Source: Opitutaceae bacterium (GTDB taxonomy: Bacteria; Verrucomicrobiota; Verrucomicrobiia; Opitutales; Opitutaceae). Taken from it: a stretch of DNA of 64,000 bases. The position numbers and the translations under genes are program-made. Under the pieces are notes generated by a model that ran no database searches, had not been told where the DNA came from, and saw nothing but the letters and a program-made list of their open reading frames with translations. Positions within the stretch are counted from its first letter, which is position 1. Every line of letters starts with the position of its first letter. Positions 50,536 to 58,888 of the stretch are shown one piece after another. The stretch lies in assembly GCA_016794785.1 (NCBI GenBank), contig JAEUHC010000014.1, forward strand, positions 1 through 64,000. Reading direction: 5' to 3'.

Positions 50536-52404
50536 CTACTCGAGAAACGGCGTGTATTCCGGCACGTGGCGCTTGAGCAGCGTCTTCAATTGGTTCGGGT
50601 CCATGCCGTGGAGCGTCTGCTCAAGCTCACGCAGACCGGCCTCACCAGCCGCCGCGTCGCTCGTGAACCGCATGATGCGCGGGTGGGCGGTGGCGGCGTG
50701 GCGCTCGGTGTGGTGCTGCAGCTCCTCGTAGAGTTTCTCCCCCGGCTTGAGGCCGGTGAACGTGATCTCGATGTCCTCGCCCACGCGGTAGCCGCTCAGC
50801 TCGATCATCTGCCGCGCAAGATCGACGATCTTCACGGGCTGGCCCATATCGAGGACGAAGATTTCGCCCCCGCGGCCGAGCACGAAGCTCTGCAACACCA
50901 GCCCCACGGCCTCGGGGATCGTCATGAAGTAACGGCTCACATCGGGATGGGTCACCGTCACCGGTCCGCCGTGCTCAATCTGGCGCTTGAAGATCGGAAC
51001 GACGCTGCCGGAGGAGCCGAGGACATTCCCGAAACGCACGGCCATGAACTTCGTCGCCGCTTCCGCGGCGAGCGACATGAGCTGGATTTCCGCAAGGCGC
51101 TTGGTCGCGCCCATCACGCTCGTGGGATTGATGGCCTTGTCGGTCGAGATGAAGACAAACGCATCCACGCCGTGCGCGGTCGCGATGGTCGCGAGCTGGC
51201 GGGTGCCGAGCACGTTGTTGCGAATCGCCTCGGCGGGCTGCCGCTCCATGAGAAAGACGTGCTTGTGCGCCGCCGCGTGGAAGACGACCTCGGGCCGGTA
51301 GCGCCCGAACACGAACTCCATCCGCTCGCGATCCAGGACGTCAGCCACGAGCGGCACGATCACGCCGGCGAAGCCGAGTTCGTTCAGCTCCTGCTCGATC
51401 ACGAAGAGCGCGCCCTCGGCCTGCTCGACGAGCAGCAGGCGCTTCGGGTTGAGCGTGGCGATCTGGCGGCAGAGCTCGGCGCCAATGCTGCCGCCCGCGC
51501 CTGTGACGAGCACCACCCGTCCCTCGATGCGCTGGCGGATGCCCGCCGCGTCGAGGTTCACCGGATCGCGGCCGAGCAGGTCCTGAACCTCGACCGGGCG
51601 GATGCGGCTCGCCCGCATCCGGCCCGAGGCCAGCTCCTCGAGCGAGGGCATCGTCTCGACCTTGATACCCTGCTTGGCCAGCAGCAGCACGACCTCCCGC
51701 ACGCGTTTCGCGGGCGCCGAGGGCATCGCGATCACGGCCTTGGCGATCGTGGTGATGCCCTTCGCGGTGGCGATCGCCTCGGGCCGGCCGATGACGGGCA
51801 CGCCGTGCACCAGTTTGCCATGCTTGGACTGATCGTCGTCGAAAAACATCACCGGGCGAAATCCGCGCGAGGGCGAGTTGATGAACTCCTTCGCCAGCGA
51901 CGCCCCCGCATCGCCCGCCCCGATGATCGCGAGGCGCTGCTCCTGCACCCCCCGCGTGGCCCGCTGCGCGCCGCTCAGGCGCTCGCGATACATGCGCGCC
52001 GCGATGCGGCCGAGGCACAGCCCGCCGAGGCATAGCATGAAATCGCTCAACAGCACGCCGCGGGGCGGAGAGTAGTGCGCCGAACCGAAAAGCCGCGGCA
52101 AGAGGAGCAGGGCGCTCGATCCGAGCGTCACCCAGATGAGCCGGATCAGATCGGGAATGCTGAAATACGTCATCAGGCTGCCGAACTGTCGCGCGAGCAC
52201 GAGCGCGACCAGCTTCACGCCCACCACGATGGGCAGCAGCCGCAGCCGCTCTTCCCGATAGACCTCCGGCACGGCGAACTCGAAACGGATCGCATAGGCG
52301 AGCCAGAAGCTCGCCCCGATCACGCCGCTGTAGAAGAGGGTGAGCAGGAGCACGCGGCGCTTCTGCGCGAAGTCGGCGAAGGGGGCGTTGATTTCCTCGG
52401 GCAT
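50536..52404 (-). CDS. UDP-GlcNAc 4,6-dehydratase, membrane-anchored (PglF/WbpM/FlaA1 type)
   Basis: 622 residues. Four N-terminal helices to about residue 150, then a CoA-binding-like domain (RLAIIGAGDAGASLAKEF) and an extended SDR domain (VVLVTGAGGSIGAELCRQI, FHAAAHKHVFLMERQPAEAI, STDKAINPTSVMGATKRLAE, FGNVLGSSGSVVP). The SDR Tyr is Met here (SVMGATK), as in this family. It makes UDP-4-keto-6-deoxy-GlcNAc at the inner membrane. Start ATG 52404 shares one base with the preceding stop. First step of the bacillosamine-type path with the next genes. Confidence 0.9.
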   Translation of the reverse strand: MPEEINAPFADFAQKRRVLLLTLFYSGVIGASFWLAYAIRFEFAVPEVYREERLRLLPIVVGVKLVALVLARQFGSLMTYFSIPDLIRLIWVTLGSSALLLLPRLFGSAHYSPPRGVLLSDFMLCLGGLCLGRIAARMYRERLSGAQRATRGVQEQRLAIIGAGDAGASLAKEFINSPSRGFRPVMFFDDDQSKHGKLVHGVPVIGRPEAIATAKGITTIAKAVIAMPSAPAKRVREVVLLLAKQGIKVETMPSLEELASGRMRASRIRPVEVQDLLGRDPVNLDAAGIRQRIEGRVVLVTGAGGSIGAELCRQIATLNPKRLLLVEQAEGALFVIEQELNELGFAGVIVPLVADVLDRERMEFVFGRYRPEVVFHAAAHKHVFLMERQPAEAIRNNVLGTRQLATIATAHGVDAFVFISTDKAINPTSVMGATKRLAEIQLMSLAAEAATKFMAVRFGNVLGSSGSVVPIFKRQIEHGGPVTVTHPDVSRYFMTIPEAVGLVLQSFVLGRGGEIFVLDMGQPVKIVDLARQMIELSGYRVGEDIEITFTGLKPGEKLYEELQHHTERHAATAHPRIMRFTSDAAAGEAGLRELEQTLHGMDPNQLKTLLKRHVPEYTPFLE

Positions 52405-53018
52405 CAGCTGCGGGTGTCGGGGCGCGAGCCCGCGGGGTTGAATTCTGGCATGGTGGCTTCGCCGTGCGCGTTCACGCCGCCGCGGCCCAGCACAAGCCTG
52501 AACGTGAGCAGCAGGATCTTGGCGTCGAGCCAGAACCCGCGGGTCTCCACGTAGCGCACGTCCCACTCGAGTTTCTCGTCCCAAGTCAGCGCATTGCGCC
52601 CCATCACCTGCGCGAGTCCGGTGAGGCCGGGCCGCACCTCGTGGCGGCGCGCCTGTCGCGGCGAATAACGATCGAGATACTGCACCAGCAGCGGGCGCGG
52701 CCCGACCAGGCTCATGTCGCCGCGGAGGACATTGATCAGCTCCGGCAGTTCATCGAGCGAGGTCGAGCGCAGCCAGCGGCCAAATTCCGTCAGCCGCTCC
52801 GCGTCCGGCAGGAGCCGGCCGCCGGCGTCGCGCGCCTCGCGCATCGTGCGAAACTTGATCAACTCGAAGATCACCGCGCCCCGGCCCGGCCGGTGCTGCC
52901 GGAAGAAAAGGGGCGCACCCAGCTTCACGCGCACCAGCAGCGCGACCAGCGCTGCCAGCGGCACCCACAACGGCGCCGCCGCGATGACCACGGCTAGATC
53001 GAACAGGCGTTTCAGCAT
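52404..53018 (-). CDS. PglC-like initiating phosphoglycosyltransferase
   Basis: 204 residues, small monotopic PGT. The N-terminal re-entrant helix is LAVVIAAAPLWVPLAALVALLV, then KFRTMREARD, the catalytic Asp-Glu in TSLDELPELINVLRGDMSLVG, PRPLL, and RPGLTGLAQVMGRN. It transfers phospho-sugar, probably the 4-acylated bacillosamine-type unit, to undecaprenyl phosphate. No large N-terminal domain, so PglC-like rather than WbaP-like. It is co-transcribed with the dehydratase. Confidence 0.9.
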   Translation of the reverse strand: MLKRLFDLAVVIAAAPLWVPLAALVALLVRVKLGAPLFFRQHRPGRGAVIFELIKFRTMREARDAGGRLLPDAERLTEFGRWLRSTSLDELPELINVLRGDMSLVGPRPLLVQYLDRYSPRQARRHEVRPGLTGLAQVMGRNALTWDEKLEWDVRYVETRGFWLDAKILLLTFRLVLGRGGVNAHGEATMPEFNPAGSRPDTRS

Positions 53019-53030
53019 GACCTCATTCCG

Positions 53031-54173
53031 CTACCGGCGCCGCGCCGCCGCCTGCACCGCGGCGATGACGCGCCCGCGATCCTCCGCCGTCAGGTTGGAG
53101 CCCGAGGGCAGGCACAACCCGCGCGCGAAAAGATCCTCCGCCACCGCGCCGCCGTAGCACTCGCTGCCGGCAAAAACAGGCTGGAGGTGCATGGGCTTCC
53201 ACACGGGCCGCGCCTCGATATTCTCCGCCTCGAGCGCGAGGCGCACCTTTTCACGATCCGCGCCGAACTTCTCGGGATCGATGAGCACGCAGGTAAGCCA
53301 GCGCGTGCTCCGGCCCCACGCGGCCTCGGGCATGAACTCGAGGCCCGGCAGGCCGGCCAAGGCCGCCTGGTAGGCCGCGCAGTGCGCCCGCCGCGCGGCC
53401 ACGCGATCGTCAAGCACGCGGAGCTGCCCGCGACCGATGGCCGCGAGCACGTTGCTCAGACGGTAATTGAAGCCGATCTCCGAGTGCTGGTAGTGCGGCG
53501 CCGCGTCGCGCGCCTGCGTCGCCCAAAACCGCGCCTTCTCAATCAACGCGCCGTCGTTGGACACGAGCATGCCGCCGCCGGAGGTCGTGATGATCTTGTT
53601 GCCGTTGAAGGAGTGAATGCCGCACAGCCCGGACGAGCCGGGCACCCGGCCGCGATACGTCGCGCCGAGCGCCTCCGCCGCATCCTCGATCAGCGGGATA
53701 CCATACCGCGCGCAGAGCGCCACGATCGGATCGAGGTCGGCGCTCTGGCCATAGATGTGCACCAGCACGACGGCCTTGGGCCGCCGCCCGCGCTTCACGC
53801 GATCCGCGATGGCCTCGGCGAGCAGCTCGGGCGACATGTTCCACGACTCGCGCTCGCAATCGACGAACACCGGACGCGCGCCCTCGTAAACAATCGGGTT
53901 TACCGTCGCGGAGAAGGTGAACGTCGAGCAGATCACCTCGTCGCCCGGCTGCAGGCGCAGCCAGCGCATCGCGAGGTGCAACGCGGCCGTGCCCGATGAC
54001 AGCGCCGCCGCGTGGGCCGTGCCCACGCGCGCCGCAAACTCCGCCTCGAACGCATCCACGCTCGGCCCGAGCGGTGCGATCCAGTTTGAGGCAAACGCCT
54101 CGGTCACCAGCCGCAGCTCGTCGCCGCCCATGTGGGGCGATGAGAGATAGACGCGGGATTTGCGATCTGGCAT
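53031..54173 (-). CDS. PLP aminotransferase, DegT/DnrJ/EryC1 family (PglE-like)
   Basis: 380 residues. VYLSSPHMGGDELRLVTEAF opens the fold. PLP-binding Lys is in SFNGNKIITTSGGGM (near residue 190), with EDAAEALGATYRG before it and QHSEIGFNYRLSNVLAAIGRGQL after. It aminates the 4-keto product of the dehydratase from glutamate. 12-bp gap to the PglC-like gene; part of the same operon. Confidence 0.9.
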   Translation of the reverse strand: MPDRKSRVYLSSPHMGGDELRLVTEAFASNWIAPLGPSVDAFEAEFAARVGTAHAAALSSGTAALHLAMRWLRLQPGDEVICSTFTFSATVNPIVYEGARPVFVDCERESWNMSPELLAEAIADRVKRGRRPKAVVLVHIYGQSADLDPIVALCARYGIPLIEDAAEALGATYRGRVPGSSGLCGIHSFNGNKIITTSGGGMLVSNDGALIEKARFWATQARDAAPHYQHSEIGFNYRLSNVLAAIGRGQLRVLDDRVAARRAHCAAYQAALAGLPGLEFMPEAAWGRSTRWLTCVLIDPEKFGADREKVRLALEAENIEARPVWKPMHLQPVFAGSECYGGAVAEDLFARGLCLPSGSNLTAEDRGRVIAAVQAAARRR

Positions 54174-54205
54174 GGGGGTGGGATGGTTCGGGGAACCGGG
54201 TTGCT

Positions 54206-54925
54206 TCAGGCTCCGTGCCCGGCCGAAAGACCGAGGCTGGCCAGCGCTTCGACGAGGGTTTTCCAGCCCGCCTCGCCCTGCAGGCGCTCAAAAGGCACCG
54301 AGCTCGTGACCCGCACAAAAACCTGCTCCCTGCTGCCCGCGAGCGCATATGCCACGGCATCGCGCCACCAGCCGATGATGCCGGGGCTCGTGGCGAGGCG
54401 CCCGCCGTAATCGTGCAGTTTGGCACCGACGAGATGCCAGTAGAGCACGTGCTCCAGCCGTCCATCGCGGCCCGGCGCCTGAAAGATCCGCCATTGCGCG
54501 GGCTGCAGGCGCGCATCGCTGGCGCTAATCTTTTCCGCGAATCGCTGGTCGAGACAGGTCCAGCCATTCTCGATCCAGCAGCGGTCGGGCGTGTGCGACG
54601 CGACTTTTTGCACGGGCATCCGATCCGGCGCCCAATAGGCGGCATAGATGCCCACCGTCATCCCACCGCGACGGTAGAGCCGGTAAACGTAATCGTCATA
54701 ATTGAGCGTGCGCTCAATGGCGCCGCGCACGGCTTCGTTGGGCCCCAGCGGCTCGTCCGTCACGCTCCAGCCCGCCACCTGCGCGGGAATTTGACGCTTC
54801 AGATCGAGGCGTCGCGCCGCCGGGTCGCGCTCCCCCGCCGTGCTGTGGCGCACGCGGACAAATTGCAACGCCACCGCCATCAGCAGGACGGTCGCCGCCA
54901 AGATCAGGATGAGGCGCGCCTTCAT
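54206..54925 (-). CDS. epsI: Exosortase-associated EpsI-family protein
   Basis: 239 residues. A single N-terminal membrane helix (KARLILILAATVLLMAVALQ) and then the EpsI (DUF3485) core: PAQVAGWSVTDEPLGPNE, VGIYAAYW, SHTPDRCWIENGW with the conserved Cys, and LYWHLVGAKLHDYGGR. In many loci this domain is fused to or next to the exosortase; here it lies 30 kb from it, between the PglE-like and PglD-like genes, as a standalone ORF. ATG 54925. The role is periplasmic, linked to EPS assembly. Confidence 0.83.
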   Translation of the reverse strand: MKARLILILAATVLLMAVALQFVRVRHSTAGERDPAARRLDLKRQIPAQVAGWSVTDEPLGPNEAVRGAIERTLNYDDYVYRLYRRGGMTVGIYAAYWAPDRMPVQKVASHTPDRCWIENGWTCLDQRFAEKISASDARLQPAQWRIFQAPGRDGRLEHVLYWHLVGAKLHDYGGRLATSPGIIGWWRDAVAYALAGSREQVFVRVTSSVPFERLQGEAGWKTLVEALASLGLSAGHGA

Positions 54926-54927
54926 GG

Positions 54928-55569
54928 TCACTCGATGCGCCGGGCCGGCACGCCGAACACCTTCGTCCCCGCCTCCACGTCGCGCATCACCATCGCGCCC
55001 GCGCCGAGGTAGGCGCCATCGCCCACGCTCACACCCGGCGCGATCACGACATGGCTGCTCACCCACACCTCCCGGCCGACCCGCACCCCGCCCGTGAGAT
55101 CGCTGTGACAGTTGATCTGCGTCCAGTCCCCGACCTCGGCGTCATGATCGATCGTGGCGTGCAGGTTCACCGCCACGCCGCGGCCGAGACGGTTGTTGGC
55201 CGAAACCACGCTGTGCGGACAGAGGACAATCCCTTCGCCCAGCTCGACCTCATGCCCGAGAACGGCGCTGCGATGCACGAGCCGGGTGAAGCGTCCGCCC
55301 CGCGCCGCGATGAGTTCGGAGCATCTGCGCTTCACGGCCGGCACGCCGACCGCGCAGAGAAACACCTCGTCACTCGCGGGCTGATGATCCGCCAGCCGGC
55401 CGAGCAATTTCCCCGGCGAACGCTTCTGCGCGAGAGCATCGAGATTGTCGTCGATGAAGCCCTTGATCGTCCAGTCGCGGCCGATTTGCACGGACTGCTC
55501 CGCCCAGGCGAGCACCTCACGGCCAAATCCTCCGGCGCCGATGATGACGAGTTGGGGCAGCGCGCTCAT
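54928..55569 (-). CDS. PglD-like sugar 4-amine acyltransferase
   Basis: 213 residues from ATG 55569 (MSALPQLVIIGAGGFGREVLAWAE). The first 80 residues form the Rossmann-like N-terminal domain. Hexapeptide repeats follow (VELGEGIVLCPHSVV, VAVNLHATIDHDAEVGDW with His, and VRVGREVWVSSHVVIAPGVSVGDGA). Acyl-CoA or acyl-ACP donor, acceptor UDP-4-amino sugar. The EpsI gene begins 2 nt after its stop. The fixed set dehydratase, aminotransferase, acyltransferase, PGT argues for a bacillosamine-type sugar. Confidence 0.88.
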   Translation of the reverse strand: MSALPQLVIIGAGGFGREVLAWAEQSVQIGRDWTIKGFIDDNLDALAQKRSPGKLLGRLADHQPASDEVFLCAVGVPAVKRRCSELIAARGGRFTRLVHRSAVLGHEVELGEGIVLCPHSVVSANNRLGRGVAVNLHATIDHDAEVGDWTQINCHSDLTGGVRVGREVWVSSHVVIAPGVSVGDGAYLGAGAMVMRDVEAGTKVFGVPARRIE

Positions 55570-55571
55570 CG

Positions 55572-56300
55572 CTAGATCGTGCCGGCGTCCACGAAGAAAT
55601 TCTGGCCTGTCACCGAAGCCGCGCCGTCGCCGAGCAGATGGACGACGGTGGCCGCGACCGACGCGGGGCTTGTCGCGCGCTGGAGCGCCGTGCGGCGGTG
55701 GATTTTTTCCCGCTGCTCGGCGGTGAGGCCCGCGCTCATCGCCGTCTCCATGAAGCCGGCCACGACGCAATTGGAACGGATGCCGCGCTCGCCCCACTCG
55801 CGGGCGGTGTTCTTCGAGAACGCCTCGAGCGCGCCCTTCGTCGAGGCATACATCGCGAGGCCCTTGTAGCCCGTGTGCACGCTGATCGAGGAGAGGTGCA
55901 CGATGGAGCCAGCGACCTGCTTGAGGAGCATCTGCCGGATGACGTGCCGCGTGATCAGCATCGGTGCGAAGACGTTCACCTCATACATCGCGCGCAGCCG
56001 GTCGACCTCGAGGTTGGAAACCAGATCGTCGTAGGCGACGGCGGCGTTGTTGACAAAGCCGTGCAGCGGCAGCGCAAACGGCAGGAACGGCTCGAACAGC
56101 TCCACCTTCATCTCGTCCACCCGCGCCAGATCGAAGGCGTGGAAGTGGGCCCGGCCGGCATGCTCGCGCTGCAACGCCGCGAACTCCGGCGAGAGCCGGC
56201 GGCTCACGCCATGGACGCTCCACCCCGCGGCCAGGACCGCGCGCGCAATCGCGAGGCCGAGGCCCTGCGAGACGCCGGTGATGAGGATGTTCCGGCTCAT
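55572..56300 (-). CDS. SDR-family oxidoreductase, FabG-like
   Basis: 242 residues, classical SDR. NAD(P) motif ILITGVSQGLGLAIA, NNAA in FVNNAAVAYDD, and catalytic Ser, Tyr-x3-Lys in LSSISVHTGYKGLAMYASTKG. The C-terminus (GDGAASVTGQNFFVDAGTI) is like beta-ketoacyl reductases. It lies between the acyltransferase and the acyl-CoA ligase/ACP genes, so reduction of an ACP-bound 3-oxoacyl group is plausible. It overlaps the ligase gene by 4 bp. Confidence 0.87.
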   Translation of the reverse strand: MSRNILITGVSQGLGLAIARAVLAAGWSVHGVSRRLSPEFAALQREHAGRAHFHAFDLARVDEMKVELFEPFLPFALPLHGFVNNAAVAYDDLVSNLEVDRLRAMYEVNVFAPMLITRHVIRQMLLKQVAGSIVHLSSISVHTGYKGLAMYASTKGALEAFSKNTAREWGERGIRSNCVVAGFMETAMSAGLTAEQREKIHRRTALQRATSPASVAATVVHLLGDGAASVTGQNFFVDAGTI

Positions 56301-57544
56301 GCGCGGGCCACCTTGCCCGTGCGGGTCGAAGCGATGTTGTCCACGAAGCGGATCATCCGGGGAACCTTGAACGGTTGCAATTGCGCTTCGGCAAATTCGC
56401 GCAGCTCCGCCTCGGCCGGAGCCGCGCCGCGCGCGACGACCTCGGCGCAGAGCACCTGGCCGAGCACGGAATTTTTCCGGCCAAACACCCTCGCCCGCGC
56501 CACCGCCGGATGCGCGGCGAGCACGGCTTCGACCTCGTGCGGGTTTACCTTGCCGCCGCCCACGTTGATCCAGTCGCGCGCGCGGGCGACGATGCGAAAG
56601 CGCAGCGGCGACTCGCTCACCATCGCGACCGCGTCGCCCGTGTCATACCACTCGTCATCAGTCGCGGCGCCGTCGAACTCCCCGAGCAGGCTGCGATGCA
56701 CGCGCAGCGTGCCCTCACGCACCATGACGCGGCCCTCCAGCCCCGCCGCGATCGCAAACACGTCACCCTCGGCCGTGAGCAGCGTGCCCGCCTCGGTCGA
56801 GGCGTAGATGTTGTGCATCCGCGCGGCGGGAAACAGCGCGCGGAGTTTTTCGATCAACCCGGCCTCCGCGCTTTCGCCGCCCAAGGTGACCGACCTTACG
56901 CCGGGCAACGCGCGATCCGCGGGGAGGAGCAGACGGTAAAAACTCGGCGTCGCCGAAAGGTGCGTCACGCCGTGCCGCTCCAGTGCCGCCAACACCGCCG
57001 CGCGATCGAGGTCGAGCACATCGACGAGCGTGCAGCCATTGGCCAGCGCCTGGAGGCCTACCTGGAGGCCGGCGACATGGGTGGGGCTGTAGGCCAAGGC
57101 CCACACCGCCGCCGCGTGGCGCGGCGAGACCTTCACGGCGCGGGCGAGATTCGCCGCCGGCTGCCAGACACGCTTGGGCAGTCCCGTCGAACCGGAGGTG
57201 AACAGCCCCAGCCGGGCGCGCGAACCCCCGGCGGCCTTCTTCTTGAGCGACCCGATCGAAATCGAGGCGCCGGACGACAGCGCGATTGTCCGCTGAAGAT
57301 CACCGGGCGAAAACCCCAGCGCCTCGATCTCGCCCGGGCTGAAGTCGGCGTCGAAGAGCGTCTGCTCTGCATCGCATGCCAGCGTCGTGGCGAACGCGAC
57401 CAACGCCTCGCGAGCGGTGCGCGGCTGGCAGCACGGCTGATGCGCCGCCGCACGCGCGCGCATCTGCGCGAGCAGCTCGGCGTAGGACTCGCTCGCACCG
57501 GAGCGGCCGTCAATCCACCAGGGTTTTTCCAAGGGCGCGTTCAC
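56297..57544 (-). CDS. Compact acyl-AMP ligase (AMP-binding family)
   Basis: 415 residues, shorter than the usual 500+. Motif A TSGSTGLPKRVW (A3-like), YASTEAGTLL, YDTGDAVAMV, NVGGGKVNPHEVE, and near the C-terminus TRTGKVARA with the Lys needed for adenylation. The N-terminal region is abridged. It activates a carboxylic acid and, given the next gene, probably loads it on the ACP. It overlaps the ACP gene by 4 bp. Acid identity is not shown. Confidence 0.87.
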   Translation of the reverse strand: MNAPLEKPWWIDGRSGASESYAELLAQMRARAAAHQPCCQPRTAREALVAFATTLACDAEQTLFDADFSPGEIEALGFSPGDLQRTIALSSGASISIGSLKKKAAGGSRARLGLFTSGSTGLPKRVWQPAANLARAVKVSPRHAAAVWALAYSPTHVAGLQVGLQALANGCTLVDVLDLDRAAVLAALERHGVTHLSATPSFYRLLLPADRALPGVRSVTLGGESAEAGLIEKLRALFPAARMHNIYASTEAGTLLTAEGDVFAIAAGLEGRVMVREGTLRVHRSLLGEFDGAATDDEWYDTGDAVAMVSESPLRFRIVARARDWINVGGGKVNPHEVEAVLAAHPAVARARVFGRKNSVLGQVLCAEVVARGAAPAEAELREFAEAQLQPFKVPRMIRFVDNIASTRTGKVARA

Positions 57545-57777
57545 CGCTGCCTGGGCTTCTCAATCTTGTCCGCGACTTCGCCCACCGTGCGCACGAGACC
57601 ATCGGCAAACACATCGACGCCGAAACGCTCCTCGATCCGCACCGTCAGCTCCGCGAGATCGAGCGACGCGAAGCCGAGATCCTCGCGCAATCGCGTGGCC
57701 CGGGTCACGCCGCTGGCCGGCGGCTGCTTCTTGTTGGCGCGCACTTCGTCGATGAGCCGCAGGAAATCAGAGTGCAT
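57541..57777 (-). CDS. Acyl carrier protein
   Basis: 78 residues from ATG 57777 (MHSDFLRLIDEV). The phosphopantetheine site is DLGFASLDLAEL (Ser38), and the helix RIEERFGVDVFADGLVRTVG fits an ACP. A dedicated ACP beside an AMP-ligase, SDR and PglD indicates a pathway-specific acyl donor. The gene overlaps the glycosyltransferase upstream by 11 bp, so it is coupled in translation. Confidence 0.87.
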   Translation of the reverse strand: MHSDFLRLIDEVRANKKQPPASGVTRATRLREDLGFASLDLAELTVRIEERFGVDVFADGLVRTVGEVADKIEKPRQR

Positions 57778-58888
57778 GATAATAGGCCGCGAGCCCGTCG
57801 GTGATGCGTTGCTCGGGAAACAGTTTCTCCACGCGCGCACGCGCGTCGCGTCCCAGCCGGGCCGTGAGCTCGCGATCCGCCGCGAGTTGCTCGAGGCACC
57901 GGCGCAGGGCCGCGACATCGCCCGGCGCATGGAGCAGTCCGCCGCTCCCTTCCTCCACCGCATCGGTGATCCCGTAGATGCGCGAAGCCACGCAGGGGCA
58001 GCCGCACGCAGCGGCCTCGATGATCACGCTGCCGAAGCCTTCGCGATGGCTCGGCAGGCAGAGCACATCCGAGGCCGACATGAAGCGCTCGGGAGTCGGC
58101 GTCGCGGCCACGAATCGCACCTCGGCCAAGCGCGCGCTCAGCTCGCGCCGCACCTGCCCCTGCATGCCCGCCTCGTCGGGGCCCACGAATACCAGGCAGG
58201 CCGGGCGCGAGGTTTTCATCGCCGCAAACGCCCGGGCCAAATCCAGCACGCCCTTGTCTAGGTTGAGACGACCCACGAAGAGGAACACCAACGCCTCGTC
58301 CGCGATCGCCAGTTCCGCGCGGAGTGCGGCCCGCGCCGCGGGGTCGGGTTTGAAGCGCGAAAAATTCACGCCGCAGATCGAGCCGTCGCCGATCACCGCG
58401 ATGCGCCCGGGGGCAATCACACCCTCGTTTTCAAGAAAGCGCGCCTGCGAGGCGCTGTCCGCGAGGACATGCGTGGCAGAGCGCGCGAGCAAGCGGTCAA
58501 GGGCCTTCAGGCCCCGGCGTTTCAGGCCGGATTGGGTCGCCCAGACCTGGCCGGTGAACGTGTGCAGACGCCGCGGCACTCCGGCCAGGCGCGCCGCGAG
58601 CATCGCCAGCAGCCCGGCCTTGGGCGTGAACGAATGCACGAGATCGAAATGCTCGCGCCGAAACAACCGGCGGAGCGCAAGCAATGCCCGCAAGTCGCGG
58701 AGCGGCGACACCGCGCGCTCGATCCCCACGGTGTGAAACGTCGCGCGCGCTTTCTCAGCGTGGCGCGGCCGACCGTGGCACGCCACGGACACCTCATGAT
58801 CCGCACTCAGCCGGACGGCGTGCGGCAGCAGGAAGGCGTCAAACGTCGCGGGGTCGGCGCACACGAGGCAGATGCGTTTACGCGGCAT
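57767..58888 (-). CDS. Glycosyltransferase family 4 (PglA-like)
   Basis: 373 residues. N-terminal: ICLVCADPATFDAFLLPHAV, FDLVHSFTPKAGLLAMLAAR, LHTFTGQVWATQSGLKR. Donor half: FVGRLNLDKGVLDLARAF, VRFVAATPTPERFMSASDVLCLPSHREGFGSVIIEAAACG. This branch adds the second sugar to Und-PP-linked bacillosamine-type residues. It overlaps the following glycosyltransferase gene upstream and the ACP gene downstream by 11 bp each. Confidence 0.88.
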   Translation of the reverse strand: MPRKRICLVCADPATFDAFLLPHAVRLSADHEVSVACHGRPRHAEKARATFHTVGIERAVSPLRDLRALLALRRLFRREHFDLVHSFTPKAGLLAMLAARLAGVPRRLHTFTGQVWATQSGLKRRGLKALDRLLARSATHVLADSASQARFLENEGVIAPGRIAVIGDGSICGVNFSRFKPDPAARAALRAELAIADEALVFLFVGRLNLDKGVLDLARAFAAMKTSRPACLVFVGPDEAGMQGQVRRELSARLAEVRFVAATPTPERFMSASDVLCLPSHREGFGSVIIEAAACGCPCVASRIYGITDAVEEGSGGLLHAPGDVAALRRCLEQLAADRELTARLGRDARARVEKLFPEQRITDGLAAYYHAL

